Source of the DNA: Corallochytrium limacisporum
Lineage: Eukaryota > Opisthokonta
Reading direction: 5' to 3'
Assembly: GCA_002811645.1 (NCBI GenBank)
Contig: PDIP01000014.1
Location: forward strand, 121,633 to 185,632
Length of the DNA stretch: 64,000 nt
Shown: in pieces, positions 19,829-30,288 of the stretch
Position numbering within the stretch: the first letter of the stretch is position 1
How the letters are laid out: the number at the start of each line of letters is the position of its first letter
Made by a program: the position numbers and the translations under genes
The notes under the pieces: generated by a model
Seen by the model: the letters and a program-made list of their open reading frames with translations, nothing else
Told to the model about the DNA's origin: nothing
Database searches by the model: none

Positions 19829-22571
19829 TCGAATTTACCAAGGTACCCCACTGGTTGGCAGACCGGGTTCCCAGCTGAGATGACCGCAGTTCTGGTCGTA
19901 CATCATATACCTAGTGGTCGGTTGCTGACATCCACAGGTCTCCAACGTCCCTACACTAAAGGCAGTTCATCAAGAGCTCTGCGCTACCGGGCTCAGATAT
20001 CTCGCGGGTGGTTCCAGTTTTCAACATCGCGGGTGGAAAGTCAGATGGCTGTATCTGAAGTGTTCTTTCGCGATAACCATGTGTGTCTATGAGATGGACG
20101 GATAACTGAATCGCGTTGTTTGTGTTGTATACTGGAGATAGGTCCTAGGATTTATGCAACGAATCACAGCGCTCCAAGCGTGTTTCCCGCATCATGGATT
20201 CTACTACTATCTGGGTCATTCATTCATTCATGCCCTGAGAAAGGTGATCAGGTGCCTGCACAGGGAATGTGTGTGCAAAAATGTGATCCAGAAAGATACG
20301 GAAATGACAGCTGGACTTTCGCATGCCTCGAGATTGACACCGCCCCAGGGGGGTGGTTTGCATAGAAAATTGATTGTTTTCGGGAAGGCAAGGTCGGGGC
20401 CTGAGACTCGCTATCCACACAAGGTCACCACCGCAAGCATGAGCAATAAACACTCCGTTCCATCTACATCTTCATTAAGTTCACAGAAGCAGAATCATTT
20501 CTGAAACCACTCGCTGACAATTATTCCAGAAAGCTTGCTGAGATTTCAAGAACTGTACATGATGTGCTTGGATGTTCACAATGGCAGCCACCATCCCAAT
20601 AGAAGGACCCACTATGTCATTCCCAGTCCCCACGATGACGCAGGGATCAAGAGTGGCCTTGACCAGACAGAAGGAGCATATCGCCATCTGCCTGTTCTTG
20701 CAGTACTCAAAATGAATCTGTGCGCCTATCGATGTACCGCACAGTCCCCGCTTCAACGTCACACCAGATGGCTGCGTTTGCCCCACTGGTGAGCATCATC
20801 CGGGTCCAGAAACGCTCTAGCCCTTCAGCTACTAATTCCAGTACTTGATGGAGTGGATCATGGGGGTGTAATGTTGTCATGACAAGCCAATTTAACATTA
20901 TGTCCATGATCTGCGACAATCATATACAGATGCAGCATCCTCGTCGATAGTTGAGCGGAATATATTACTACCAAAACAAACTACAAGGAAACCGGTTGGC
21001 GCGATCAACATTTCTGTTGTACAACTGTAAACGGAAGATATAGTTCTTTAGAAGAATGGAACGGGGCCACCATCACCTTCAGGAGTCTACCCCCGGCCCA
21101 GAGGATCCATGCTTCTCAAAGAGAGGCCTATCGACCCGATTCTGAGTAGTGCGGTACGGGGACGAGAACTTAGTAGTAAGAGATGGGACACTCATAGAAA
21201 AACAATGCGGCTGGTGCGGAAACATAAGGGTCTGCAAGGAGCTACCCAGGAGATCAGTCACTATGAACACCATTGCTGTTGACATGGCTCCCGGCGGGTT
21301 TGAACCATGGTCGGTGCTCCTATGCTGTACTGTTCATGTACACACAGCAGTCAATCCTTCTCAACAGTCTAGTCTGCCTCATTCGATGCAGTAGATCTGG
21401 ACCCGAACCGGTGTCCTGGGACTGCAATCTCCTTTCATTGGGTCTCCAAAGCCAGATCTTAAGTTCTCTGGACTTCAAAGCCACAGCATGCTCTGTGTGA
21501 TACCGCTAAGTACAGTCTGTCCGAGCAGTTCACAAACCCGTCATGATAGGCAGGCACGCATTTGGTCCCCAACTTTAATGGCACTAGTCTACGCAAGATG
21601 CATTGCCTGCGCCAGAAGCTCTGTGCCGGTCATGCGCACCCCCTCTCATTCCCGGGCCTTTTCTCTGCTTCTTCGAATCACTCAGGATATTTCGCAGACA
21701 CCACAAAAAGGCCCTTGTATATTTACAGGCAACATTGATATTCAAGTTTCTACTACTTTTCCTCATTGATTTACTTCTGTGTGTGATGTGAATACTGCTA
21801 CGTGACTGCGTATTTCGAATCAATTGATTCCAAGGTGTTGATCAAAACATCTTTCGAAGTAGTTTCAGGGCAAATTGTGAGTGTTGACCCAGTGATGTTT
21901 TGGTTGGAGGCGAGGAGCACACCAAACGGGCGGAGTCGTAATACAATCGGTGAAGTGCCGGAAGGATGGGACGGGATTCGGGATGTTTTCTTTTGGTAGA
22001 GCCCCTGGGGTTGGATGGATCACGCTATGACGGCTGTTTTTGTGTTGTGGGCACTCTCATGCGGCCTGTCCACTGTGGCCCCTTGCTCCGCTTTCTTCGA
22101 CTGTAGATACTGACTACGTCTGCTGATCCAGCCCAAACTTTTATTTTGGTGGTTTTATTTTGTTTTCGGTTCTGGAACCCTATACACTCACTATAGTACG
22201 AAAAGGGGAGGTTCTTCCACATCATCGCCACAGTCCGGTGATGTTGACTCCACGCACAGCCCCATAAAAGTAAAAACTTCCGCAACTGTGTTTCTACACA
22301 CAGCTTCAATGGCCTTGCCCTTCTGGGGTGGGTGGGCTTCAGAAGGAGTGCAATGACCTTCATCGCTACTGTGATGGCACATCACACTCCTCGGGTTTAA
22401 ATCAGGTATTTTCTGGAGTCAGATACGCCACCTGAGTAGTATCCAAACGATTTTGATTGTAGTGGTCCCAGTCATTCGGATAGCATGTAATTATTGTGAG
22501 GTGGTCCCAAACAACTTAAGCAATGGTTTGAAATCTTTGAAGAGAGGACAAGTGACAGACCATTGGCTGCC

Positions 22572-25500
22572 ATGAAAATACTTTCCCTTGTCTTCGCCGT
22601 TCTCACCTGTTTGCAGGTGTCAACGGTTGTAGGTGTGAAGAAATGTGTAAATCGGCAGTGCACTTCACCAATTTCAGTTGCAAAGGCTCAAGCTCCATTC
22701 AGGACCAATGGAGCAACCGGATGGCTAGAGTTAGACGGGTCAGAGACTGTGATCATCTTTGGAAAGGATGAAGATCAAGGGATATGGGAAGCTAGTTTGA
22801 AAGGCAAGCGGGGTGCTGTGATGGCTGACACTGTCAAGGAAATCACGGTCTATCATCGAAAGCCTTCTGTTGTTGCCGATTGGAAAAAGAAGCCAGCAGA
22901 GCTAGACTTAAGTTTGAATACGGAAGCTGAGGACACGGAAGCAGAGAATACGGAAGCGGAGAACACGGAAGAGGAAAACACGGAAACGGAGAACACGGAA
23001 GTGGAGAATATGGAAGCGGAGGATGCGGGAGCGGAAGAACAGGATCTTGTAAAGGAAGAGACGACTGCGGAAGAAGTCCCGGAGAAGCATGAAGAAGAAC
23101 TTCTTCAGGAGCCTGTGGAGGAGGTCGCCGAATTGCCAAGTACCGATGATCCTGAAGGAACCGCAGAAAAGGATTCTGAACAGGCCGTTGTAGAGACACC
23201 TGAGGCCCTCGTAGAAGAGGTCACCGAAGTCCCCATTGGAGTAGAGCCACAGACCCACGCAGAAGAGGAGCTGGAGATGCCGACAAAAGATGCCGCTGAC
23301 CTTTCAGAAGAACATGGAGTGGACGATGTTGCGACTCCTGAGGTGGCAGCAGAAACTATAATGATGGAACAGGAGCTATCAGAACCCGAAATTGTAGCAA
23401 CAGATACCCAAGAGACAGACGCCCTCGACTCTGTGGACACGCATGCTGACGAAGAGGCATCGAATATTCGTATCGATGACATGGTCCTGGATGTTGACGA
23501 GCTGAAAGGTGCACAAGAGCTGGAGGAGGAGGATCTTGATTCTGAGAAGGAGTCTATCATAGCAGTGAACGACGAGCCGATGGAAGAAGCTGTTCCCGAA
23601 GTGGACACGACCAAGGAAGGGCCCATGATACAGGACAATACACTCGAAGGAGAGGGCGTGCGCGAGACTCTTGAGGCTGTTACTCCTCAACCGGATGATA
23701 CACATTCGGACCATGCAGTCCAACTTGAAGAGGTCCAAACACACGCTGCGCATGCAGCAGAAGACGCAAACGTAGAAGTTGAGACTAAGAGTGATGAACC
23801 TTTGAAAGATACTCCAGATAGCAGGACAGAGCGGCGGAAGAATAAGCGAAGAAAATATGGACAGAAGGAGCCAGTAGACACAGAGCAGGCTGCAAAGAAT
23901 CGGTCCACCGGCGACGAGGACAGTGGCGGCATCGACATCACGAATGTGTTGCAAAGTTACTTGTCTTTGGACAACTTGGAAGTCCCCATTAAGATGGTCA
24001 AGCAAGCATCTTTACAGTTTCAAGAAAACTTTGGGGTCGAAGACGAAGTCATCCTCTTTGGAGTTGTTCTTCTGGCAATGTCCTGTATGTCCATGCTGAT
24101 GCTAACCTGCTGCTGTTGTGGCGGATCGTCCTCTTCTGGATCGGCAGCAAACCAGATCAATCAACTCAAGGCACAGCTTGAGAAACGAGAACAGGAAGCG
24201 AGGCATGCGAACCAAATGTTATCTAAATTGAAGGCAAATCCTGGAAGCACGGCCCCCATTGCGGATGCTGCTGGAATGAATGGAGCAAACCCAGCTGAAG
24301 TTGCCGGTCTTCAGAATGAAGTACAGCATTTGAGAAATCAATTGGAAAACATGTCCCAGGGATACCAACAGGACATCCAGAGCAGAGACATGGCTTTGCA
24401 ACAGAAGGAAGCCATCATTGCGCAAAAGGACCAGGAACTTCAGGGATACTATCAGACATACGAATCGGAGAGAACTGAATTAGTCCAGCGGACAGAGGAA
24501 GCAGAAGGCGCTCGCGATGGTCTTGAGAGACAGATTGGCGACTTGCAGTATCTCCTGGACGAAGAAAGAAAACGATTCAGAGACAAGGAAGAAGAATTCG
24601 AGTCGCTGAAGATCCACACAGACACATATACTAAGATCAATCAGGCTCTGAAGGTGATCGAAGCCAAGAATGAGGAATTGGAGTCAAAGTGGATTACTGA
24701 GGTCAGGGCTAAAGAAGCTGCCAAGGACCGCGTCCTAGAATTGCAATCAACTGTAAAGAGCCTTGAACATGAGGTATCTGCCCTAATGAAGGAGCGGGAG
24801 CAGAAGGAAACATCATCCTTGACAGATATTCGCGATGAAGCTCGAGAGATAGAATTTGCAAAGATGTCGAAGAAGCTTCAAGTTCTTGAAGAATACTTTG
24901 CCGAAGACACGAATGCTGGTGGTAAGCATAAGGACGCTAAGCAATTGCGTATGGAAATGGCACAAGTTGTGGAAGAGAATGCTGAGCTTGGGAAAAAGCT
25001 TGAAAAGGCCAAGGAAACCCAATTCCATGCAGAGGATAGGATGAAGAAGGCTCATCAAGAAGCTGATCAAAAAGCGTTGAAGGTCGACATGCTGGAAAAT
25101 GAAATCCGAGCGAAACAGGAACGCCTGGACACACTAGAGCAGTACTTTGAGGATGCTCTGGCTCGCCACAGACGCGAGACTGAAAAGCATGTCAAAGAAA
25201 TCGAAAAACTAGAAACTCTTGGAGCTAATCAGGAGATGGAAATGAATGAGGTCCGTGAAGAACTGGAGAAGAGAACCGATGACCTCAATGTCTTGACAGA
25301 AGATTACGTAGAGGTCAGAAACAAATACCAGGAACTGGACATTGATGTACAAGGTAAGGCGTCCCAGATCTTTACTCTGCAAAGTGAATGCGAGGAAGCG
25401 AATGAGAGGTTGGAAAAGACAACTTTAGAATTGGCTGACACGAGGGCTCACGTTGAGGACCTTGAGGGCAAGGTCGAAGAGTTCAGAGTATATAGTGAGG

Positions 25501-26804
25501 AGCTCGAACAGACGTACAACACGGAGAAGGATCGAGCGGATGGACTTGCTGCTGAATTGCATGAAACGGAGTATATCAAACAGGAGCTTCAAGAGAACGT
25601 GTCTGGTCTGCGTCGAAAGTTGGCGGAGCAGGATCGCATTATTCGCAACGTACAGAATCAGAATAGGGAACTTCAGCAGCAAATGAAGCAGCAACCTATG
25701 CAGAACAATGGAGTGACGGGGCAACGTGCCCAGATGGGCCAACGCCCAGTGCTCGCTCGCCCAGGAGCCGCCCCTGGAATGGGGACACTGAAGCGTCCGG
25801 GAGGTACTGGGCCGATCCCTACTGGTTCAACTCCGCAACGACCAGGAGGGGGACCCAGACCCACCATGGGTAATGGCCTCCAACCAAGAACTTCACATGG
25901 TACTGGAGATCACACCAGTAGAATGGGTGCAGGTGGCCATCAACGGTCTCCTTCCGGAGGCGGTCATCAACGGGCTCCTTCGGGAGGCGCTCCAAGGCCA
26001 CAATCTGGTGGCCCTCAGCGCCCCGGTCCTCAGCGGCCCGGTCCTCAGCGATCTTCCGCAGGCCCTCAGAGGACTCCCTCCATCAGTGGCGCACCAAATT
26101 CGGGGCCGCGGGCCGGTGTGGGAGCACCAAGTGGCCCAGGTACTCACCAGCCTGGACAATTAGCAAGTACCCCAATGGGATCCACGACGGCTGGACCACG
26201 GTCAGGTCATCCGCCGTCTCCTCGCGGTATGAATATCAGCACAGATTCACATGCTGCGGGAATTGCCTCCCAGCCAAGAGCGCCAGGCTCCCGCCCAGGA
26301 TCCCGTCCGTCCTCAGCTCAAGGTCACTACCGTCAGCTTGGCCCTGGCCCCCATGGCCAGCGATCCCGAAATCCGTCTCAAAGTGAACCTGCCGGTCACC
26401 CTACACCTCCTCTGAATCTCCCAGAAGCCACGGGCTATCAAGACATGCCAGCACCTGTCCCTTCCTCCAGTGAAGTTCAGGGCCCGGATGAACAGATACC
26501 ACAGACTCACAGCCAAGAGAATGCGGAGACTCAGGAAGATGAGCCAGACATGGACCAGGACTATGGTAAAATGACTGCTGTCCAACCGACAGCTCCACCG
26601 CCCGGTGCGATGACAAACCCATTCGCAAGGCCAACGATAACACCGAGGGCAACCACACACAAGCGCGAGCGTGTCCGTATTATGCCGAACAACAACCAAC
26701 CGATCATCAAGAGGGATCCCAACCAACCACAGGCCAGACCGGCACCGAAGCCGACTAATGTACCACCTCCGCCTACCGGTGATGGAGGAGGAGATTTCCT
26801 GTAA
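22572..26804 (+). CDS. TANGO1/MIA3-like cargo receptor
   Basis: This 1410-residue protein has the full TANGO1 layout. A signal peptide (about 1-21) precedes a MIA-type SH3-like domain: KKCVNRQCTSPISVAKAQ aligns with the first disulfide of MIA, and WLELDGSETVIIFGKD continues the fold to about residue 105. An acidic luminal stretch follows to about 430, with Glu-Asn-Thr repeats. A transmembrane helix lies near 490-513 and ends in a CCCCGG juxtamembrane patch. A long cytoplasmic coiled coil runs from about 525 to 1040. A Pro/Gly/Gln-rich tail runs to the end, where PPP motifs occur (PTAPPPGA and VPPPPTGD). In animals TANGO1 sits at ER exit sites, binds cargo in the lumen and recruits Sec23/Sec24 through the tail. 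The ATG at 22572 is the first one in frame. The only Cys pair in the SH3-like domain is the first; the second disulfide is absent. Confidence 0.85.
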   Translation: MKILSLVFAVLTCLQVSTVVGVKKCVNRQCTSPISVAKAQAPFRTNGATGWLELDGSETVIIFGKDEDQGIWEASLKGKRGAVMADTVKEITVYHRKPSVVADWKKKPAELDLSLNTEAEDTEAENTEAENTEEENTETENTEVENMEAEDAGAEEQDLVKEETTAEEVPEKHEEELLQEPVEEVAELPSTDDPEGTAEKDSEQAVVETPEALVEEVTEVPIGVEPQTHAEEELEMPTKDAADLSEEHGVDDVATPEVAAETIMMEQELSEPEIVATDTQETDALDSVDTHADEEASNIRIDDMVLDVDELKGAQELEEEDLDSEKESIIAVNDEPMEEAVPEVDTTKEGPMIQDNTLEGEGVRETLEAVTPQPDDTHSDHAVQLEEVQTHAAHAAEDANVEVETKSDEPLKDTPDSRTERRKNKRRKYGQKEPVDTEQAAKNRSTGDEDSGGIDITNVLQSYLSLDNLEVPIKMVKQASLQFQENFGVEDEVILFGVVLLAMSCMSMLMLTCCCCGGSSSSGSAANQINQLKAQLEKREQEARHANQMLSKLKANPGSTAPIADAAGMNGANPAEVAGLQNEVQHLRNQLENMSQGYQQDIQSRDMALQQKEAIIAQKDQELQGYYQTYESERTELVQRTEEAEGARDGLERQIGDLQYLLDEERKRFRDKEEEFESLKIHTDTYTKINQALKVIEAKNEELESKWITEVRAKEAAKDRVLELQSTVKSLEHEVSALMKEREQKETSSLTDIRDEAREIEFAKMSKKLQVLEEYFAEDTNAGGKHKDAKQLRMEMAQVVEENAELGKKLEKAKETQFHAEDRMKKAHQEADQKALKVDMLENEIRAKQERLDTLEQYFEDALARHRRETEKHVKEIEKLETLGANQEMEMNEVREELEKRTDDLNVLTEDYVEVRNKYQELDIDVQGKASQIFTLQSECEEANERLEKTTLELADTRAHVEDLEGKVEEFRVYSEELEQTYNTEKDRADGLAAELHETEYIKQELQENVSGLRRKLAEQDRIIRNVQNQNRELQQQMKQQPMQNNGVTGQRAQMGQRPVLARPGAAPGMGTLKRPGGTGPIPTGSTPQRPGGGPRPTMGNGLQPRTSHGTGDHTSRMGAGGHQRSPSGGGHQRAPSGGAPRPQSGGPQRPGPQRPGPQRSSAGPQRTPSISGAPNSGPRAGVGAPSGPGTHQPGQLASTPMGSTTAGPRSGHPPSPRGMNISTDSHAAGIASQPRAPGSRPGSRPSSAQGHYRQLGPGPHGQRSRNPSQSEPAGHPTPPLNLPEATGYQDMPAPVPSSSEVQGPDEQIPQTHSQENAETQEDEPDMDQDYGKMTAVQPTAPPPGAMTNPFARPTITPRATTHKRERVRIMPNNNQPIIKRDPNQPQARPAPKPTNVPPPPTGDGGGDFL
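22915..23036 (+). repeat. 15-bp minisatellite inside the TANGO1-like gene
   Basis: About seven to eight degenerate copies of a 15-base unit (consensus GAGAAYACGGAAGNG) encode E-N-T-E-A-type pentapeptides in the acidic luminal region. All copies preserve the reading frame. Confidence 0.85.
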
Positions 26805-26853
26805 AGCGAATAGTTAAGTTCAATGATACAATTGTACAATTTAATCGAAACTT

Positions 26854-26867
26854 TGGGCGTTCGCCCA
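26854..26867. terminator. Hairpin between convergent TANGO1-like and CNK-like genes
   Basis: TGGGC-GTTC-GCCCA can form a 5-bp stem with a four-base loop, in the 83-nt spacer between the two facing stop codons. No AATAAA is present in this spacer, so 3' ends must form by other signals or overlap the opposing gene. A role in 3' end formation is a guess. Confidence 0.25.
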
Positions 26868-26887
26868 GCTGGTCGACTCGTTGAAGC

Positions 26888-28213
26888 TCAGCCGATGCTG
26901 GGTATCGTTTGATCGCTGTCAGAATTGCTATCGGGACGAAGAGTAATTTCAACTTTTCCTGCGGGCACGGTACTTAGGATCTCACCCGCCAGGCTAACTG
27001 GCAAACCACACAAAAGATGACCATTTACAGCGAGAACTTCCGAACCCGCATGAATGTTCCCGGATCCAGCAACAATGCTACCCTCGCGCACCTGCACAAT
27101 CAGAGGACCTTCGCGCTCAGGATCATCCTTGAGGGCAAGGCCAATAGAAGCTCCATCATAGGGCAAAGTTAAAGTTACTGTTCGACGTTCGCTGGCCGGC
27201 AGAGTAAGGCAAGCGAATTGTTTGACACGCTGGGCTAAGTTACTGCACTGCAGCATGATGTCGTCACTGTTGTCCATGATAGACTGGGAATCAAAGGCAA
27301 AGGCTGCTCCAATCAGTTCCTTGCTTGCCGAATCGATCTCTTTACGCAGAAGTGCAATGTTGCCACTAGTCGCCGGATGAGCGCACACAGCGTTCATCAG
27401 GTCGACAATTTCCTCGGTAATGGCCAAAGCGTCCTGCGAGAAGTGGTCTTTATCCAACTTCTGCAGATGGGTAGCTACTTCGGGTGCCACTTCATAGCCA
27501 GGGGTATCGAGGTTTACCTTCTCTTGAGCCTCCGCGGCTAGTGTGAGTAGATCCATATGGATGGTATAGGCTAGCCTTCCGATAGTGAGGTGCTCAACAG
27601 CACACATAATGGTATCCAGTCTGTTCTCGTCTATGCTCTCCCAACGATTTATCAGAGTCTTCTCATCCATTTCCAGCAACTTACAGCCATTTACACCTGC
27701 ATCTATGAACTTGATATGGATGCAATCGGGGACTGCATAAAGGCTTCGTAGGAAGTCACCAACCTGGTCGGGAGACCACCGCTTCACCTCAGTGGAATCC
27801 AAATGGACCCGATCCTTTGCGGCCTTCATGTTAATATTCTTTTCCTCGGGACCCTTCTCATCACCAAAGTTCAACTCCACCGCGCACGCAAAGGCACTGG
27901 CGAGAGTACGCCGATGTTCTCCGTTAAAAAATTTGTTCCTTTGCAAGTCTCCTTCCAGGAATGAAACCGTAGACTCAACGGTGAAGGAACCCGTAGACAG
28001 AACGCTCACACCAGATCCGGTCTTCAGAGTGAGTTGGCTCAACTGCAAGTTATTCAATCCCAGACTCCGGTGACGCAGAGGCATAGCACGGAAAGACGTA
28101 TCTGAACGAACAGGCGCCGGAAAATCGCTGTCCTTGGAGTTGACGCTAGCACTGCTATCAACTCCGCAAGCATTGGGCTCGATTGAGATTACGGGCGCCC
28201 GAAGATCTGTCAT
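26888..28213 (-). CDS. SAM-helical-PDZ scaffold resembling CNK
   Basis: The 441-residue protein has an N-terminal region of no known type (1-140), then a SAM domain at about 144-210 (WSPDQVGDFLRSL, then FIDAGVNGCKLLEMDEKTL). A helical region occupies 211-335 in the place of the CRIC domain. A PDZ domain follows at 345-428, with a GASIGLAL carboxylate loop and the family pieces GSIVAGSGNIHAGSEVLAVNG. SAM-CRIC-PDZ in this order is the signature of connector enhancer of KSR (CNK), an animal scaffold of Ras-Raf signalling. The PH domain of animal CNK is absent and the CRIC match is structural impression only. The ATG at 28213 is used. The gene converges with the TANGO1-like gene. Confidence 0.75.
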   Translation of the reverse strand: MTDLRAPVISIEPNACGVDSSASVNSKDSDFPAPVRSDTSFRAMPLRHRSLGLNNLQLSQLTLKTGSGVSVLSTGSFTVESTVSFLEGDLQRNKFFNGEHRRTLASAFACAVELNFGDEKGPEEKNINMKAAKDRVHLDSTEVKRWSPDQVGDFLRSLYAVPDCIHIKFIDAGVNGCKLLEMDEKTLINRWESIDENRLDTIMCAVEHLTIGRLAYTIHMDLLTLAAEAQEKVNLDTPGYEVAPEVATHLQKLDKDHFSQDALAITEEIVDLMNAVCAHPATSGNIALLRKEIDSASKELIGAAFAFDSQSIMDNSDDIMLQCSNLAQRVKQFACLTLPASERRTVTLTLPYDGASIGLALKDDPEREGPLIVQVREGSIVAGSGNIHAGSEVLAVNGHLLCGLPVSLAGEILSTVPAGKVEITLRPDSNSDSDQTIPSIG

Positions 28214-28664
28214 TGTGGTCGTATTTTCCGCGCGCTATGTGTAGTCTGACTTCTGTTCCGATACCTAGAAATGAATGGACAGCCTAATTTTGCGCCAAAT
28301 TCACGTCTTCTGTGCTGTCATACCTTCTCTGAATGGCGACTCTACGACGTAGCATGATTGGTCAATCACCGTTCACGTTTCAAAGAGGGACTGTGTTGCG
28401 ACGTTTCTTCATGCCTTTAATTGGAGGCACAGCATCTTATGCAGTAGCCTCAGGCGACTTATACTTTCTTCACCTTCAATACATGATGTCATTCACCTGT
28501 GAGTGTCAGACTGGCCTCGCTGAAGGAAGCACATTATCAGGTACTTAAAGATCCAAGCCGGCATCTACTGCCCAGGCCGTGCCTTTGTAAACTCATTTTT
28601 TGAATTGCAAGCCACATTTTTCCTTAATTGGCAACCTCGGCTTTCCCTCCTTTCCATTCACTTA

Positions 28665-28743
28665 GCACACACACACACACACACACACACTCTCTCTCTC
28701 TCTCTCTGTGTGTGTATGTGGGTGTGTCTGTGTATGTGCGTGA
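28665..28743. repeat. Compound (CA)n-(TC)n-(TG)n microsatellite
   Basis: About 13 CA units pass directly into about 8 TC units and then a TG-rich run. The CA and TG arms are complementary, so the single strand could fold. Confidence 0.9.
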
Positions 28744-30288
28744 ACACTGCACTCTTGCTTTGGATTTTGGACATCGAGGGTGTTCCCTGCCAGGTAGCCC
28801 TTGGCAAGCCTCTCCAGGTCCGGAGACAAAGTCGTCCAACCGTCCAAGCCTTTCTTCTCTTTCCCATCACAGCCTCCACCCGGGTCCCCCTTTCCCACAA
28901 TGATTTGGAAAACGACTTGTCATTCGCGTTCATTCCACTTTCGTCCACCTGTTTTCTGCAGCCTTGACAACAAGCCCATTCTGCTCAGTATGTAGTGTCA
29001 AAGAGACCCATGCAGAATGGATTGGCTTTCCCTTTGGCTGAAAGCAACAGGAAAAGATCAGAGACAGCCAGCCAATCTGTTAAAGAACGAAGCAAATCCA
29101 GGCTTGCAGAGGAACCCTTGACACAAGCAGGAAGAGAAACATCCTGCTAAGTTCATTCATGCGTAGAAAAGTAAGAGGAGGAGACGTGGGGAGAAGCTTT
29201 GGTGCGCAAAAGCGGCGCATCCCAATTACTTCACAGTGAGGACGGTGGTTTGCGCCAGGCTCCGGGGAAATGACTTATTCTTTGCTGTGTCGGAGGCATT
29301 AATTTGAAACTTCGAACAGGTAGGAATGGCATCTTATTGCACTATGAGAGTGTACTGTCAAGCGGTACAAGGAGATCGCTCAAGGTCACGATCTCTCACC
29401 TTTCGATTCTCTGTGGATGACCTTGACGCTCTTCACTATGATTGCGAACGCATTGTCACTTGTGCTCGACGCTACAGATCACGCAGATGTATGATACTGC
29501 ATTGAACACTACAACGCTACCTCGGTGGGAGACCAGGACCAGCAACACCCACTCGTGCTGCCGGGTGAGCCCGTCCGTTCGTACCCCAACTATTCCCCTC
29601 CCCTCTTTGTCCTCTTCTTTTCTTGTTGCCATGGAGGACCGGGCCATTTACTTCGAGCACGGGCAAGCCCCAGTTGAACCCTACACAACTCGTGCCAAAA
29701 ATCCCCACATAGTCGACCAATCTTACCGTACGTTTTCGCTTCTCGGCACTCTCCAATGTCGAAAATATGTTCTAAGGACGACGATTTTCGCCGTGGGTGT
29801 CATTAGATAAGTGTCGGTGCAGACCCCCGAACATGCTACGTGTACCGATCGTGTGGTACGTGGCTGCAAAGGAGGACAGAATTCGTCTCCGCAAACTCAA
29901 CGACTGATGAGGACCTTCCAGTGCCTGCTTGGGAAGGCAAGCACTTTAAGCAAATGGAGGGGTTCCCATTTCCCTTGCTAAAGAGCTGGGATATATAACA
30001 CGGAAAAAAAAAAACTTTATGAGGATCTGTGGGGATATACATGCCATCCAAGGTGGACACCGCGTGCGGACGTGCACAGTTCGAAGTGTGCAAGCGAGGA
30101 AATCGTGACCGGGAACTTTTGCCTTCAACACGCCATGTGAACCTAGAAAAATTGATGCCCTATATCTGAGGTGGTACCATGGTCACTATGTCATGGGACG
30201 GGCTTGGGAGATTCTAGCGCACGCAACTCTCGCGTCCGTCAATGGACAGTTTCCAGGGTGCAGGTGGGAGCTCAATGCATTCAATCGG

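Larger units (their letters stand above)
17385..22571. other. 5.2 kb gene-poor region upstream of WOPR and TANGO1-like genes
   Basis: No gene is supported; frames are short and without motifs. It is the shared divergent upstream region of the WOPR gene (minus) and the TANGO1-like gene (plus). It holds polypyrimidine tracts at about 17678-17812 and 18395-18530 and a G14 run at 19815-19828. Confidence 0.55.

Noticed and set aside
21270-21310. GGTTCAAACCC element on the minus strand suggesting a tRNA 3' end
   Set aside because: The stem cannot extend beyond two or three pairs, and no D-arm or anticodon arm follows.
6429-22571. Transposon or viral insertion as the reason for the gene-poor region
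   Set aside because: No reverse transcriptase, transposase or integrase motif and no long terminal or inverted repeats were recognised by eye.
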